A stretch of 64,000 nucleotides of DNA. It comes from Callaeas wilsoni (lineage: Eukaryota > Chordata > Aves > Passeriformes > Callaeidae). The position numbers were made by a program, and so were the translations under genes. The notes under the pieces are model-generated. The model was given only the letters and a program-made list of their open reading frames with translations. It made no database searches and was not told the DNA's origin. The DNA is taken from assembly GCA_013398955.1 (NCBI GenBank), contig VWPU01017668.1:1-64000 (forward strand). Reading direction: 5' to 3'. Positions 21,451 through 32,995 of this stretch are shown here, piece by piece. Position 1 is the stretch's first letter, and each line of letters opens with the position of its first letter.

Positions 21451-24400
21451 TCTTGTGGTTCATCTCCCCCCCACCCTCCCACCCCGCTCAGTGTTTCCAT
21501 CAGGAAGGTCCCATAGTCAAAGATTCACCTAATCAGTGCGAAACACTAAAATACTATATTTGGAGCAACAAAAAATTAGTTGTTTTCAGTAAGAGAATAA
21601 GAACAATATCGTTTGACAGAAGTATGTGGCTCCAAAGTATGTAAGAGTCGATGTTGGCAATCTGGCAGGTCGTTCTACAAACAAAAATTAATTTTAGAAA
21701 CCTGCATGTGAATTTAGTAGTTCTGTCATTCTTGCTGTCTTGTAACTCAGATAAATATCTTATATTTTCTGCTAGCTGAAATTCTGCCTACATAAGCTTT
21801 TCCATTCAGCCTGTTAGAATCATTCTGGCAATATATGACTGTGAATTTAACCTCGTTTTTGTTTGTACTAATTATAAGTTATATTGTATTTTTACTTTCT
21901 TTGGGAGAAACACAAAACCTCTCTTCCATATGTAATGGTTTTATATATCTCCCGGATGACTGTTCTGGATGCATCTGGAGCATTGTTTTCAATAAAATAT
22001 TCTTTCACTCCTCTTTACTCATATTCCCCTTTCTTTATAAATTGAATAAAACTCTGCATATAGTTCTAACAAATTACTGTATTTCCAGATGACTGGTGAC
22101 TGCGTGCATCAGATTCAAAAACAGTAGTCCAGAAAGCAGGGGATATATTTCATTGCTTGGGAAGTTTGTAAAACGCTCATATTGGCCGTTCAGTTTTCTC
22201 AGTACATGACTGATCACATGGCACAGAAGATAACTTTCAAAAGCTCTGATGCACTCTAAGTTCCTAAATCCTGGACTCGATTTGCAGAGCTGTAACACAA
22301 GTGGTGGTATGAGCAGCTCCTGTGTCTGAGACCTCATTCTTGCTTTTATTTGACTACTTTTAGGAGCAGCAAGGAATTGAGTCACCCTTAGCTCACACAG
22401 TCGCTGAACCGTTCTGAGATTTCTCTGGAGAGTGCAAGCCATAGTGTGATGGTCTTGAGGGAACAATTGCCTGTTACACTTTTCACTCAACCTCTGTTAG
22501 ATACTGAGTACACCACTTGGCCACTATTAGAGGTCGATTGTAATTATCCTGGATCTAGTCTGGACTTAAGCTCATACCATGCAGGTTTTTTCCTGACTTA
22601 AATTTCTGGAACACAAGAAGCATTTAGCAAAAAAGAAACATTGTGACCGCAACAGCTCCCTGCAGAAATTCCTCTGCTTTCCTCTAGGATGTAATGCAGG
22701 AGGTCAAGAAACAGGAAAGGCAGCAAAGCAGAAAAAGTAGCATAAAGCGGGAGATGAACATCTGCTCATTCTGTGCTACATTCTATAATCGAAGCCCTGA
22801 AAAAGTAAAACATCAAGTACTATATGAAGCATAACCATTGATTTCTGTTTCATAGTCTCTACCTTTTTTGCACTTAGGGACAGCTGAATTCAAAATATTT
22901 ATGGTTGGCTGTACAGCAAATGCTGGAATAAGCCTTTCCTTGCTCCTTTTCTGTTGCAGTGTCCTAACATGCAGAGCTTGTGAAACTTCAGTATGTGTTT
23001 GAAAAAGATATAAGATGTGGTGCAATCATGTGAAACTCTGAGATGGGAAGAGTTCCTCTCATGCAGCAATCACCAGTAAATCTATTCAGTGGTTCGTTCA
23101 TCAGCCTCACTTTAAAGCTGATTATCTCCCCTTGGAGCTGGTGGTGGTGGTCTGTACAACTGTTTTTGAACAGTGGGTCCAAGGGAAGATATTTTCCCTT
23201 GAAAGCTGGCAATATGTTGAAATAATTGAGGCTCTGTGTAAGTGCCCAATGCCATATCCACATCGTGGATATGCAGTACTAAGTCCTGAATTAATACCAA
23301 GCATGGAACTGCTGATATCACATTTTAGTACATGGGATGGTGTAAAACGTATCACGTACCAAAAAGACATGGTAAAAGCTACTGAAAGGATTAATTTAGA
23401 TGCAGTGTTTTGAAGAGGCATCTTGCAGCACTCTAACATTATTGGAGCCCAGATCACAGCGCCTATAGAAAATGTTGCCCAAAACTTTCCATTTTTAATG
23501 TCCTTTGATTGCTTATAATTTTCAGCCTTTAAAGCACAAGAAAAGAGAATTCTCCATGCTGGTCATCTGCCAAAATCTCTTTTCGAGTAGTGTTTTAGCT
23601 AGGACATCTTATCCTCTCTCTGAAAAGAAAAAAGCATATTAAGGTATTTTATTATGAGAAAACTTGAATTCTAAAGAAATTGATAACCAAGCCCTTGTAC
23701 TCTTTTTGAGTTGGGAAAGATGGAGCTACTGTTGCAATAGAAGGACTGCTGGGCAGTGTCAGCAATAGCAAAATATCACTACTTGCAAGATATAAATAAA
23801 ACACTAGGAAAAGTTTTGCCACCTTTGGTCTTCCAAAAGGTTGGCAGCAATTTCAAATCAATGTATTGATTAAAAGGAATTTGTATTGATTAAAAGGAAT
23901 TGCTTATTCAAAAATAAGTAAAGTCTGAAATACTCATATAAACTATATGCCAAATTTTCCCATCACACGTCAAGTGTTAGTTCTTCAAAAGTAGTTGATC
24001 TGTATCTATTTTAGGAAAATATAATTGAGATGGAGCCAATTAATTTGAAAGCATCAATTTAGTCAATCCCTAATATTTGCTTTGTTTTCTGTGTGCGTTT
24101 TAAATGAATGAAGTGAAAATACAAAAACTCATCTCTTTTAAGGACATCTGCAAATAATAAGATTAAAATCAATCAAAGCCTGGTTTAGAAAAAGAAGCCG
24201 GGCTTCCATCTGATAGAGTTTTCCTAGAATTGCAGACTCGAACTGCAGTGACATAACCAGTTTCTTCAGAAGTGATTTTTATGTGTATGCCCACATGCCA
24301 GGGTGAACTGCATGTTACTCTTACACAAAGTGCTGCTTTTTGCACTCCATTTTTGTCGAGTTAGAGCTGACCCTGCATTTGCCACAAGAATATGGACAGC

Positions 24401-26279
24401 TTCTGTTGTGTCTAAGAGCAGAGATCTCAAAGGTCACTGCAGCCATGGATGTTGCTTCTTCTTATTTCACATAACATTAATCCATTCGGGGAAGTCAAAG
24501 CTTCATGAATTGCTTATCAGGAGCTTTTAGTCTGTAGTTCTCAGTTTACCATTCGAAGTCTGACTTACACTGTAATCTCCATTTTATAGAGATAATCTAT
24601 TAAACAGCCCTTACAACTGAAACATCCGAAAGGTTCTGTCCTCGCAGTCCCATTGCCTGTCCAGGTACTGAATTTGTCTTCAAGAAAATTGGAGCCCTAA
24701 GCTGGATACTAGTAAATTAACCCAGTTTCTAATCTTCCTACGTGCTTTTAAATAATATATTAGTCCAGAAATTATTTGGGCATAAGTATGAGGCATTAAT
24801 GTATAAATTCAGTGTATAATTCATTAATCAGACGAATAATTTCCAAAGTATCAACAGAAGTAAAGAAATTCTTAAGAGATGTGTATTTATATGCATATGG
24901 ACATTATAATGTATAAAATTATCATCCTAATATCCTATTGTGGCTTGTGTTTGATACAAATACTGCACAAAATGCAACCAAACATTTGCCTCTGCTCTCT
25001 GTTGCCTCTTTTTTTTTCAAGTGAAGCACATATACATGGTCTAAAATAGGTTGAAGTCTCTAGAGGCTGGAATTAACAGCCATTTAAGACAAAGTTTTAC
25101 AGATCTTTTTGAAGTCAAGGCTAAGTCTATCTCCCAATAGGAGACTCTTCCTTTTGGGTGTCCTTGTTTTAGTTTGTTTGTTTATTTAGCCTGACTTGCA
25201 TAACTATGGCCATGTTGTGGTTTTTTTTCTGAACTCTCTGAAATGTTCTTTATTCATGAACGACGGATACATCTTTCTCATTTGGTATATATTTGGACAT
25301 CCTGAAAGTTCTGTGATGTTCCAAATGACGATGAAAGTTTCTGTATAATTTCTTTTTCTCCTTCTTTGGTGAAACAGCCTTTTTCAAATACCACCTCTAC
25401 CTCTGGAAAAAGACGAACAAATGCAGCCCCTGGGATGGGTACACTGCCTTTTTTATTACTTAAACAGCTTCTGAATGAGGCCCCTCATTCTACATGTGGA
25501 AGAGACCAATCGTACTGGTAGGTGGTTGCATTCTTGAATCATCTACTGAGGTCTGCTTGATTTTGTGACAATTTGGTGATAATTTTTGAAGGTCAGTCCA
25601 AGAAAATAAAAAAATCTGGTCAGGTCTTGTGTAATTTTCTTAAAGAAAGGCCTGTGAGTCTGCAACTGCCCTGTGGTATGCTCCTAAGTAAGCCATCAAA
25701 AGGCCCTGTGTCCTGCTGTCCCTGATGGCTATAAAAAGGTAATTTTTTGAAGTGTTGTGAGATTTTTGTCAAGGTAAACAGAATTATGGAAAAAATTGAT
25801 TCTATGCAGTACAGTATTGAGAATTATGTATGGCTAGCCAGAAGATGGTTGAGAAAATGCCCTCAGATGAAGGAAAAGTCCATAGAGATATCTATGTAAC
25901 ATTTCAACATGAAGAAAAAAATCCCCTAAGTAGCTGAAATGAAAACTGGCTTCTCCCACTCTCCTCTACAGATTGTATATCCTCCTTTCTGCTTGCACAT
26001 CTACGCTGTGAACCCAGCCTAAACTGGGATTACGGAGACATGAAGAATTTGGTTCTGTATGATTTATTACAAAAATTACAAACAAAGTTGTGTCAACAAA
26101 AGACGTAAGGGCAGCCCAGGCTCCCTGTACATGCAAAGATAAGCAGCATATGCAGGTGCTTGAGTGTGTGCTCCACCGTGTGTGTTCCAGCTCTGCTTTC
26201 TGCAAGCTCCTCTGAAGGCATGATTTCCTTCCGCTTGTCCTGCTTGCAGAGAGGGGTGGAGTTTAGCACTGTGTGGATG
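21451..26279. other. Gene-free intronic stretch
   Basis: No gene could be supported. A C-rich run lies at 21466-21486. The minus frame 22490-22074 (138 codons) is unrecognised. A perfect 20-bp tandem duplication lies at 23862-23901 and a (GGT)n patch at about 23138-23150. The rest is AT-rich unique sequence. Confidence 0.55.
23862..23901 (+). repeat. Perfect 20-bp tandem duplication
   Basis: TGTATTGATTAAAAGGAATT occurs twice head to tail (23862-23881 and 23882-23901) with no mismatch, which suggests a recent replication-slippage event. Confidence 0.95.
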
Positions 26280-27417
26280 TGTCCAGGTTGTTATTCCATG
26301 CCACCCACATCATCGACGGGCGCGTGGTTTCAGCAGGAGAAGCTGGGGCGCCCTTTCGGAATTCAGCCATTTTGCCTTGTTCTGGGAAGGTGTCAGCATC
26401 AACCCTTGTGGATTCGGTGACTCCGCTGCCCTGCTGGTCCCTCCTTCTCCCATTTTTGCTGGAGCACAACGACGGACCTTTACTGCTGAAAGGGACAGCG
26501 GCGAAAACACGATCAACCACAGTGCTGAAAGAACAGCACCAGCAGGGAAGCTGCTGGAGGGGATGGGCTGGTGGAGGGGGCGAGTCCAGCTGAGCCAAGC
26601 TGAGAAGAGCACAGTGGGGCAGTAGGAAAAGTGGCAGAACCCACAGGTGGGCAGAGTTCAAAGCAGCAGCACAAGCATGTGCGCAGATCTGAGCTTGGAG
26701 GGGCTGCAGCACCACCCCTATTCAGACAATCTTACTTCTAGGAGGGTTATTTATCACTGTTCTTCATTATTTTGAGATGAGGGGAGGGAAGCATTATCTA
26801 TGGGAGCTCCCCTGCCATATTGCCTTTGTTCCCATATCCTGCTGCATGCAGGAACGGTGTCCTTATTGTCTCTGTCTGGGAAAACCCCATGGACAAGACC
26901 TTCAGGGAACACAGACCACCTTGTTTTTGTTCCCAGTGGTGAATACCTTTATATGGTAAAACACCTTCTCTTTTATTGTATACTTCTGCTATTAATATTG
27001 CTCTTGCGAGCATCTTATTCCATTGCTCTGGGCTTTTAGTAAATCCTTATCTCAACCCATAATCTCCCTTTTACTTTCTTTCTTACCGGAAGGAATTTTG
27101 CCTTTGTTCCCATATCCTGCTGCATGCAGGAACGGTGTCCATATTGTCTCTGTCTGGGAAAACCCCATGGACAAGACCTTCAGGGAACATAGACCACCTT
27201 GGTTTTGTTCCCAGTGGTGAATACCTTTATATGGTAAAACACCTTCTCTTTTATTGTATACTTCTGCTATTAATATTGCTCTTGCGAGCATCTTATTCCA
27301 TTGCTCTGGGCTTTTAGTAAATCCTTATCTCAACCCATAATCTCCCTTTTAGTCCCGTTCCTTACCAGAAGGGGCAGGGGAAAGGAAGTGGCTTTTTTCT
27401 GCTGGTGTGAAAACCAG
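26280..27417 (+). mobile_element. Probable endogenous-retrovirus LTR with internal tandem duplication
   Basis: The sequence begins with TGTCCAGGTTGTTATTCCAT. A GC-rich block follows (26310-26720) with an AGCCATTTTGCCTTGTTCTGG-like segment and CAACGACGGACCTTT. After that come a TATA-like CCTTTATATGG, the 'CTTATCTCAACCCATAATCTCCC' signature of avian ERV LTR 3' ends, and a weak terminal GCTGGTGTGAAAACCAGCT. The same 'TTATCTCAACCCA' signature occurs in the clearer LTR at 39322-39872. A 278-bp unit inside is duplicated. No gag, pol or env sequence flanks it. Family assignment is from memory and both ends are approximate. The GC-rich left part could instead belong to a separate insertion. Confidence 0.55.
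26822..27377 (+). repeat. Near-identical 278-bp direct tandem duplication (two copies)
   Basis: Copy 1 (26822-27099) and copy 2 (27100-27377) are aligned without visible gaps over the first 250 bases or so. I saw only three substitutions in that part (CCTTATTG/CCATATTG, AACACAG/AACATAG, CTTGTTTTTG/CTTGGTTTTG). They diverge in the last 30 bases, where copy 1 ends TTACCGGAAGGAATTTT and copy 2 ends TTACCAGAAGGGGCAGGGG. Each unit contains the TATA-like TTTATATGG and the LTR 3' signature, so what was duplicated is most of the LTR's right half. Confidence 0.95.
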
Positions 27418-28349
27418 CTCGCCAATCTACTGTTTTAGGAAGCTTAGCTGTCATGTGAGGAACTTGGGCCTTTTTCTCAACAGATAAGTTTCTTTTCATT
27501 TGCATATGATTCAAAATTTAGATTAGGAGCTCACCAGAAAAGGGGGTGTACTGGAGTTCTGTTAGATATTTGGGGGGAATTGAACCAATAATTTTCTTAA
27601 ATACTTCTACAATTTTACATTAAAAGCTACTTCTGAAAAGCAATACATAAAACAAAATTTGAGAAGGGTGGGAAAGAGACCTTTTTCCATGCCCAGAATA
27701 TTTTGGTAGAAGCAAATTACTAGGACTCCCAAAAACCATGAAGGGAAAGAATCAAAAGTCAGGTCTGTGTCACAAAAACATGCCGGATAATAAACTGTGT
27801 AGAAATTGTCATCAATCAAATTTGAGTTCAGATTTGCTGTTTTCTGTTGAACTAATGCCAGGCCATGGATAGCAAATGGGATTTTAATATGTCATAATCT
27901 GGCAGCCCAGTGACATTATACATTTCAAATCAGCAGTGAGATCTTGGTCTTCATCCTCCTTTCCATTCTGGGCATGAAACAGTATTCTGATGGGTGCTTG
28001 GCTTAAATACATCCCCAAGCGGTTACCCTGGAGAATACTATGGGCTTGTAGAAAATAGCCTTAAATGGAATCTTCTAGTCTGAAGTATTTAGCATCAACA
28101 GATGTTATAAAATTTCACTAGAAGTGGCCTAGAATGGGGATGGAACCTGTCATTTTCCCCTCTCATTTCAGATTGTATAAAATATGGCTGAAATCCAGCT
28201 TTTTCCAGGTTAAATTGATTCATTGTCCTTCTGATATTTGAATACTTCTTGGATTTTTTGATTTGTTCATGTCCTATGATTGCTCACTTTTGAGCCAGTC
28301 TTGAATTAGCAGGGTTAAAGTACTGCGAGAAAAAAGCTACTACTTTGAT
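27418..28349. other. Gene-free intronic stretch
   Basis: AT-rich unique sequence with no supported gene, repeat or regulatory feature. Only a 70-codon minus-strand frame is present, and it is unrecognised. Confidence 0.5.
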
Positions 28350-28468
28350 TCAAGGATCTCAAAACACTTGAAAAATTAATTAATCCTCATTACAGTTCTA
28401 TTAGGTAGGTGGATTATATAAATGTGTAGACTGTGGCTAAGTGACTTACCTCAGATTACTTAGTGCGG
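28350..28468 (+). repeat. Ancient MIR/CORE-like SINE relic
   Basis: The sequence tracks the MIR consensus in order. It has CTCAAAACACTTG, TTAATCCTCATTACAG, CTATTAGGTAGGTGGATTAT, a degraded TGTAGACTGTGGCTAAG for the GATGAGGAAACTGAGGC part, and GTGACTTACCTCAGATTACT for AAGTAACTTGCCCAAGGTCACA. This is the clearest of the three MIR-type relics here and predates the bird lineage. It was identified from a recalled consensus. Confidence 0.65.
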
Positions 28469-28889
28469 CTTTGTAAAGTTAACTTTCCTGTCACTACTCT
28501 TGATTGCACCACCACCTTGTCGTCTGATCTCATGGGTTCTGTGGTTCCCAGAATTTGGCGGGGTAAGTGGGGTGATGAAATTCACTGCAGGTTCTACTGC
28601 ACCCTCTGCTGAGAGGTGACTGTGGGGAAATCTGCATGAGAGTCTCTTGGAGCTGGCCTGAACTGCCAAGTCCACTGCAGTTCAGAAAATAGTGTTCTGA
28701 TTATTTAGCAAAAATTCAAAAGGCACAGAACACCTTGGATGTTAAGAAGGAAACGTTAATCAAATTAGAACGAGTACATTTACATCTGATTTTCTTTCTT
28801 TTCTTTTTTTTTTATTTCATGGAATAGGGATTAAATCTTGTTATCTCTTCAGAAAAATATTTTTTCTCTGTTCATGCACTCTTGTCTTG

Positions 28890-29220
28890 TCTGATTCTGA
28901 AATGCACTAACTAATTGCTTGGATCTCTTACGCTAATTCTCTTGAAAGTTCAAGGATGTTGTGCTTGGATGTCTGCTAATTAATGAAAGGTTATGAGTTG
29001 GCTCTTAATCAAGGATTTGTTCTGAAATTCCAAGCCCCAATAAGTGTATAATGTTCCTGGTTGAAATGGACAGGTAATTAGACTATTAGCACATTAAAAT
29101 GGATCTCTCTGTGATCCAATGGGTGAAATCTAGTACAAATGTGTATGAAATTGCTTATCGGTGTGTAAAGCAAAGCTTTGTCACGTGGCCCACACCTGGA
29201 TAGTGTTTTGCTTTGTGTGA
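28890..29220. promoter_or_regulatory. Candidate conserved non-coding element
   Basis: Dense homeodomain-type words lie in complex non-repetitive sequence (CTAACTAATTGC, GCTAATTAATGA, GGTAATTAGACTATTAG). They are accompanied by AGCAAAGCTTTG (TCF/LEF-like), TCACGTGG and CACACCTGG (E-box-like). No frame of note and no transposon similarity was seen. The reading as an enhancer is inference only. Confidence 0.28.
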
Positions 29221-32200
29221 GTGTTCACACAGTCAAACAGCACAGCTTCAGGAGACTGCTGGGCGTAACAAACAACAACAACTTTTAGTCCTGTGACAGA
29301 TCAAGGCCTGGACTCACCTGCATGAAGTAGTTTGGACATAAGACATGTATTTATTTTTCTCATCTGTATATAATTTCCCCCCTTACTTTAGGTACAGAGT
29401 TTCAATAACAGCATAGCTGAATTTCTTGTTCCCTCAGTCCCAGTTGTTTTTTAATAAAATAAAAGCAGTTGTGTCAGGTATTATTTATTGCTGTCTCCTC
29501 TGAGGACTAAATTTTCCTAGTAGTCTAATACTCATTTTTTTCCCCCTTTCTTTCCTCTGATTTTCTTTCTGGCATAGGAAATGAGTGGGTAGAAATTCGC
29601 GAAGGAGCACAGAAGGAATGTGAGGGGACAAATTATCCTCTCTTCTCTCCCATGAACTGCCCCTCACCTTGAACATAAGGTTTTCTTCAGCACTGTCTCT
29701 TGGTTCCCCTGATGTCTCACTTGACAGTCTGAAGTCTGAGTGCTTGGAAATGGGCTTAGAAGATGCTTTTCTATTTATATGTCTATTTTTGTCTAGCTGC
29801 AGATTCTTAATGGGCTCTTCTCAGTTATACTCACTAGTGTGTAAATTATTTAAATTTAAAACAAAATAGTAAGAGGAGGCATCTAATATTATCTTTAAGC
29901 AGAAGCTGAGCCCTGAGGATTGCTATCACTAAACCAGTGCCATTTTCTGTGGCCAGGAATGCCCAGCAGGTACAATTTCAGAACATATAACACAGGTTAG
30001 TACATTAATGTGGCAAATACCCTGCAAGGAATCAAAACCAAGATCAGGCTAGAGATCTGTTTCCATAGGATGGTATTTCTCATCCAAAGTAATCAGAACC
30101 AGGTTACAGGAACTCTCCAGTGTATTGAAAGCATTTACAGTAGTGGAGTGAACATTTGTTTGTACAAGTATCAGACAGCTACACAGATTTATTTGGCAAT
30201 TAGGTATTAGTCATGATCACTCCTTTCATCCCTACTTCATTATTCCTCAGAAAGGTAAAGTACTTGTTCTCTCCCCCCTTGAGGAATACAAAAAATGTTA
30301 GACCAACCTTTAAAATTGCTTGGTCAGTGGTTCTCGATATCTCATATTTCATCCAGCTGCTGAGACTCTATAATTAGGATATTAAGACATGATCTTGATT
30401 AGATAGATGCATCTCATTGTAATTCAGATCCTACTTTCTAGGAATCTGAATGTGCTGTAGTACCTGCTCTTCTTGTGTGCTCAAAGAGAATCAAAGTTCT
30501 CTGTAACTAAGCCATAAAATCCCAGGTGTCAACCAACTGTACATCTAAATATATGGCTAAACCATGGTACATTCCCTTCAAAGCTAATATTGACTAAAAC
30601 AGATCTCAATTTTGAACCATAGCTCTCTTACTTTTATCACAAAGATAAACAGCTTAATCATAATATTAGTGCCTTTATTTCATAAGAAAGCATTGCAATC
30701 TTGAACATTTGCATAGATGGTATGCAAAAAATAAAAAAATTAGTAGCGTCTTACAGTGTCAAATCACAAATATAATATATGCGAATACTAGATCTTCCCA
30801 CTGACTCTTGTGATCCATACAGCTAAAACCTGCCGTGTTCTGGGCTGCTGCAGCACCAGCATTCATGAGCAAAGCTGGACCATCACGATGTCAGTGCTGG
30901 AGATTGTGCCTTGGTATGAGGTCCCCAAATTGTCAGGCACTGGTGCTGCTGTTGCCTTTTGAGCCTTAAAATCGAGAGCCGAACAAGGTTAGGTGATAAA
31001 AGGTGGTTACCCTTTAATGAAGGGTCCCTCCAGGTGTACAACATGCTGAAATACAGGCCGAAGACACCTGTACGTGACATAGGGCAAGTACAGTTTTACA
31101 AGTTTAGCGAATTAGCATAATTGACAAGAACCCCCAATTAGAAACATAGGTAATGAAGTAATACCCATTCAGAAGCCCCCTCCTTGCTAGTTTTTTATGT
31201 CAATTACATGGGCAAGTGTCTTGGGAAGGTGTCTTGTCCTTGATTCCCATAAGAAGCAAGATTGGAACAGGCCTTCAGGAATCTGTTCGTCTAATAGGAA
31301 AAATACTGAAGTTAGGAAACCGTATAACTATATAATAACAGTCTACAGAGCTATGAATATATATGAAGGATATATAAAAACAAAAGTCAGTTTGGCATCA
31401 CTGCCAGTGTGGCTGGTGTGCTGCCTGCACTGCCTGGCCCTGCTCTGGCCCACAGATGGGTGCTGGAGTGGCTGCTCTGTTGGCTTCTAGCTGGTGGATG
31501 CCACCCATATATAAATATTCTGCAACTTCACACAGAAGAGAATAACAGCCCTTTATAATTACAGCTGCACTTTTGCCAACTCCTGCAATTTTACAGCAAG
31601 CTTTACAGTATTTGCTATCTTTTCTTAAAAAAACCCAAAACCGAAACCACAGAACAATGCTCCACTCGTGGAATTGACAAGACTTTTCAGTTTTTCTGGA
31701 AAAGCCATCTCTTCTTCATGTGGCGAGGTGGGAGGAAGGGAGCAAGTAAAGCAGAGCAAACCCAGCCTCCAATACTTGGGTTTAAAATGACAAGCTTTCA
31801 AAAATACATGAACTCGAATGCTTGCCTGTGAATATTTGGAGAAGTGAACTCCCCCGTGGGGTTGGCGTCAGCTCAGCTACACTATCCGTGGTGCTTCTCA
31901 GCCAGGGATATCAACAATCCCGGAGTGTGCCTGACCCAGGAGGTTTAGTGCACTGCAGGGGCTGGACTGCAGCAACGAGCAGCAGATTGACTGGCTTCCG
32001 CTGTTGCGGCTGTGAGCTGCTGTTAGCAACATTTCCAGGTTGGAATCACACCTGGTTTAGCCAGATCTTTTAAAAAGAATTTTGATTTCCAGATATATAT
32101 GAGGCAGTGGAAAATGTTCTTAACTCTACCTACTTTTATTTTTTTCCAGCCAGTTCCTTCCTGTCAAAGGGCAGGGAAAAAATAAGGAGAGGAGTTGGCC

Positions 32201-32924
32201 CCCACTCAAAAAATTTTCTTAAGCATTCAAAGAAGTAAATAGCGTTTTGAAGAAGAGGCTTTAGCTGCGTACACACGTCTATATTGTGGTCCCATGGTGC
32301 CTGAAAATTGCAGTATATCCTCTGTAAATTCCTAATATGCCATTAACAGGTTTCAGCATCCGCAATGAGCTGCCTATAGTTTTATCTTGCAGTTGCTCTA
32401 TTTTTGTGTCAGTTGTGCTAGCAGCTTAGTGCTTAGCTAATGTACCATTGACAAATGGCCCCCTTTGAAAGGAGGCTGTATATATTATATAAATTCATTT
32501 ACATTGTATATATTCATTTGGAAATGAAACGCACAAGAGAAAAATCAGTGCTTTTCAAATCAAATATGACAAATTCACCAGTGGAAGATATTTGATTTTC
32601 TAACTTTTAAAAAGCAGACAAGATATTTACCATTCTGATGTATTTTGTTTTAAACGTAAAAAGACTAAAATAGAGCTGAATTTGTTTGATTGGGAAAACT
32701 GTTCTTGTGGGCTTTCTTCTTTTTCTTTCTCTCTGATTTTCAAGATGAGTTTGAATTCGCAAGGCTGTATTTTGAACACCTTGATTGAAATGCCGCAACT
32801 TTTACATGCTTTGGGCAGTTCTAATGAGGCAGGAAGGAAGTACCTGAATAAGCAAATGCCTTCCACCTAGAAATGTAAACTCTCATACATTATTATTAAT
32901 TTATGCTAATGCAATTTAGAATTT
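29221..32924. other. Gene-free intronic stretch
   Basis: No gene could be supported. A mildly GC-rich island at about 31820-32050 contains several CpGs and an 83-codon frame that matches nothing recognised. The rest is AT-rich unique sequence. Confidence 0.5.
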
Positions 32925-32995
32925 CTGGGCTTGGATCCACAAAGGTACCTAGGCACCTACATTCCACATAAATTCCACTGAAGCAATTCAGTTGA
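32925..32995 (+). mobile_element. Ancient amniote MITE-like relic
   Basis: GGATCCACAAAGGTACCTAGG is followed by CACCTACATTCCACATAAAT and TCCACTGAAGCAATTC. This resembles a high-copy repeat known in turtles, crocodilians and birds, which runs GGATCCACAAAGG, TTAGGCACCTAA, then CCATTGAAATCAATGG. Only one side is preserved; the mirrored half is lost or unrecognisable. Family naming is from memory and kept general. Confidence 0.5.

Noticed and set aside
22074..22490. 138-codon minus-strand frame
   Set aside because: No recognised domain and no splice context. Random frames of this size are expected occasionally in 64 kb read in six frames.
26263..26715. 150-codon minus frame and several other frames in the GC-rich block
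   Set aside because: They lie in what is probably an LTR GC-rich region, so open frames are incidental.
26798..27291. Repeated short frames (71-79 codons) that encode nearly the same peptide
   Set aside because: They simply reflect the 278-bp duplication; the peptide has no recognised domain.
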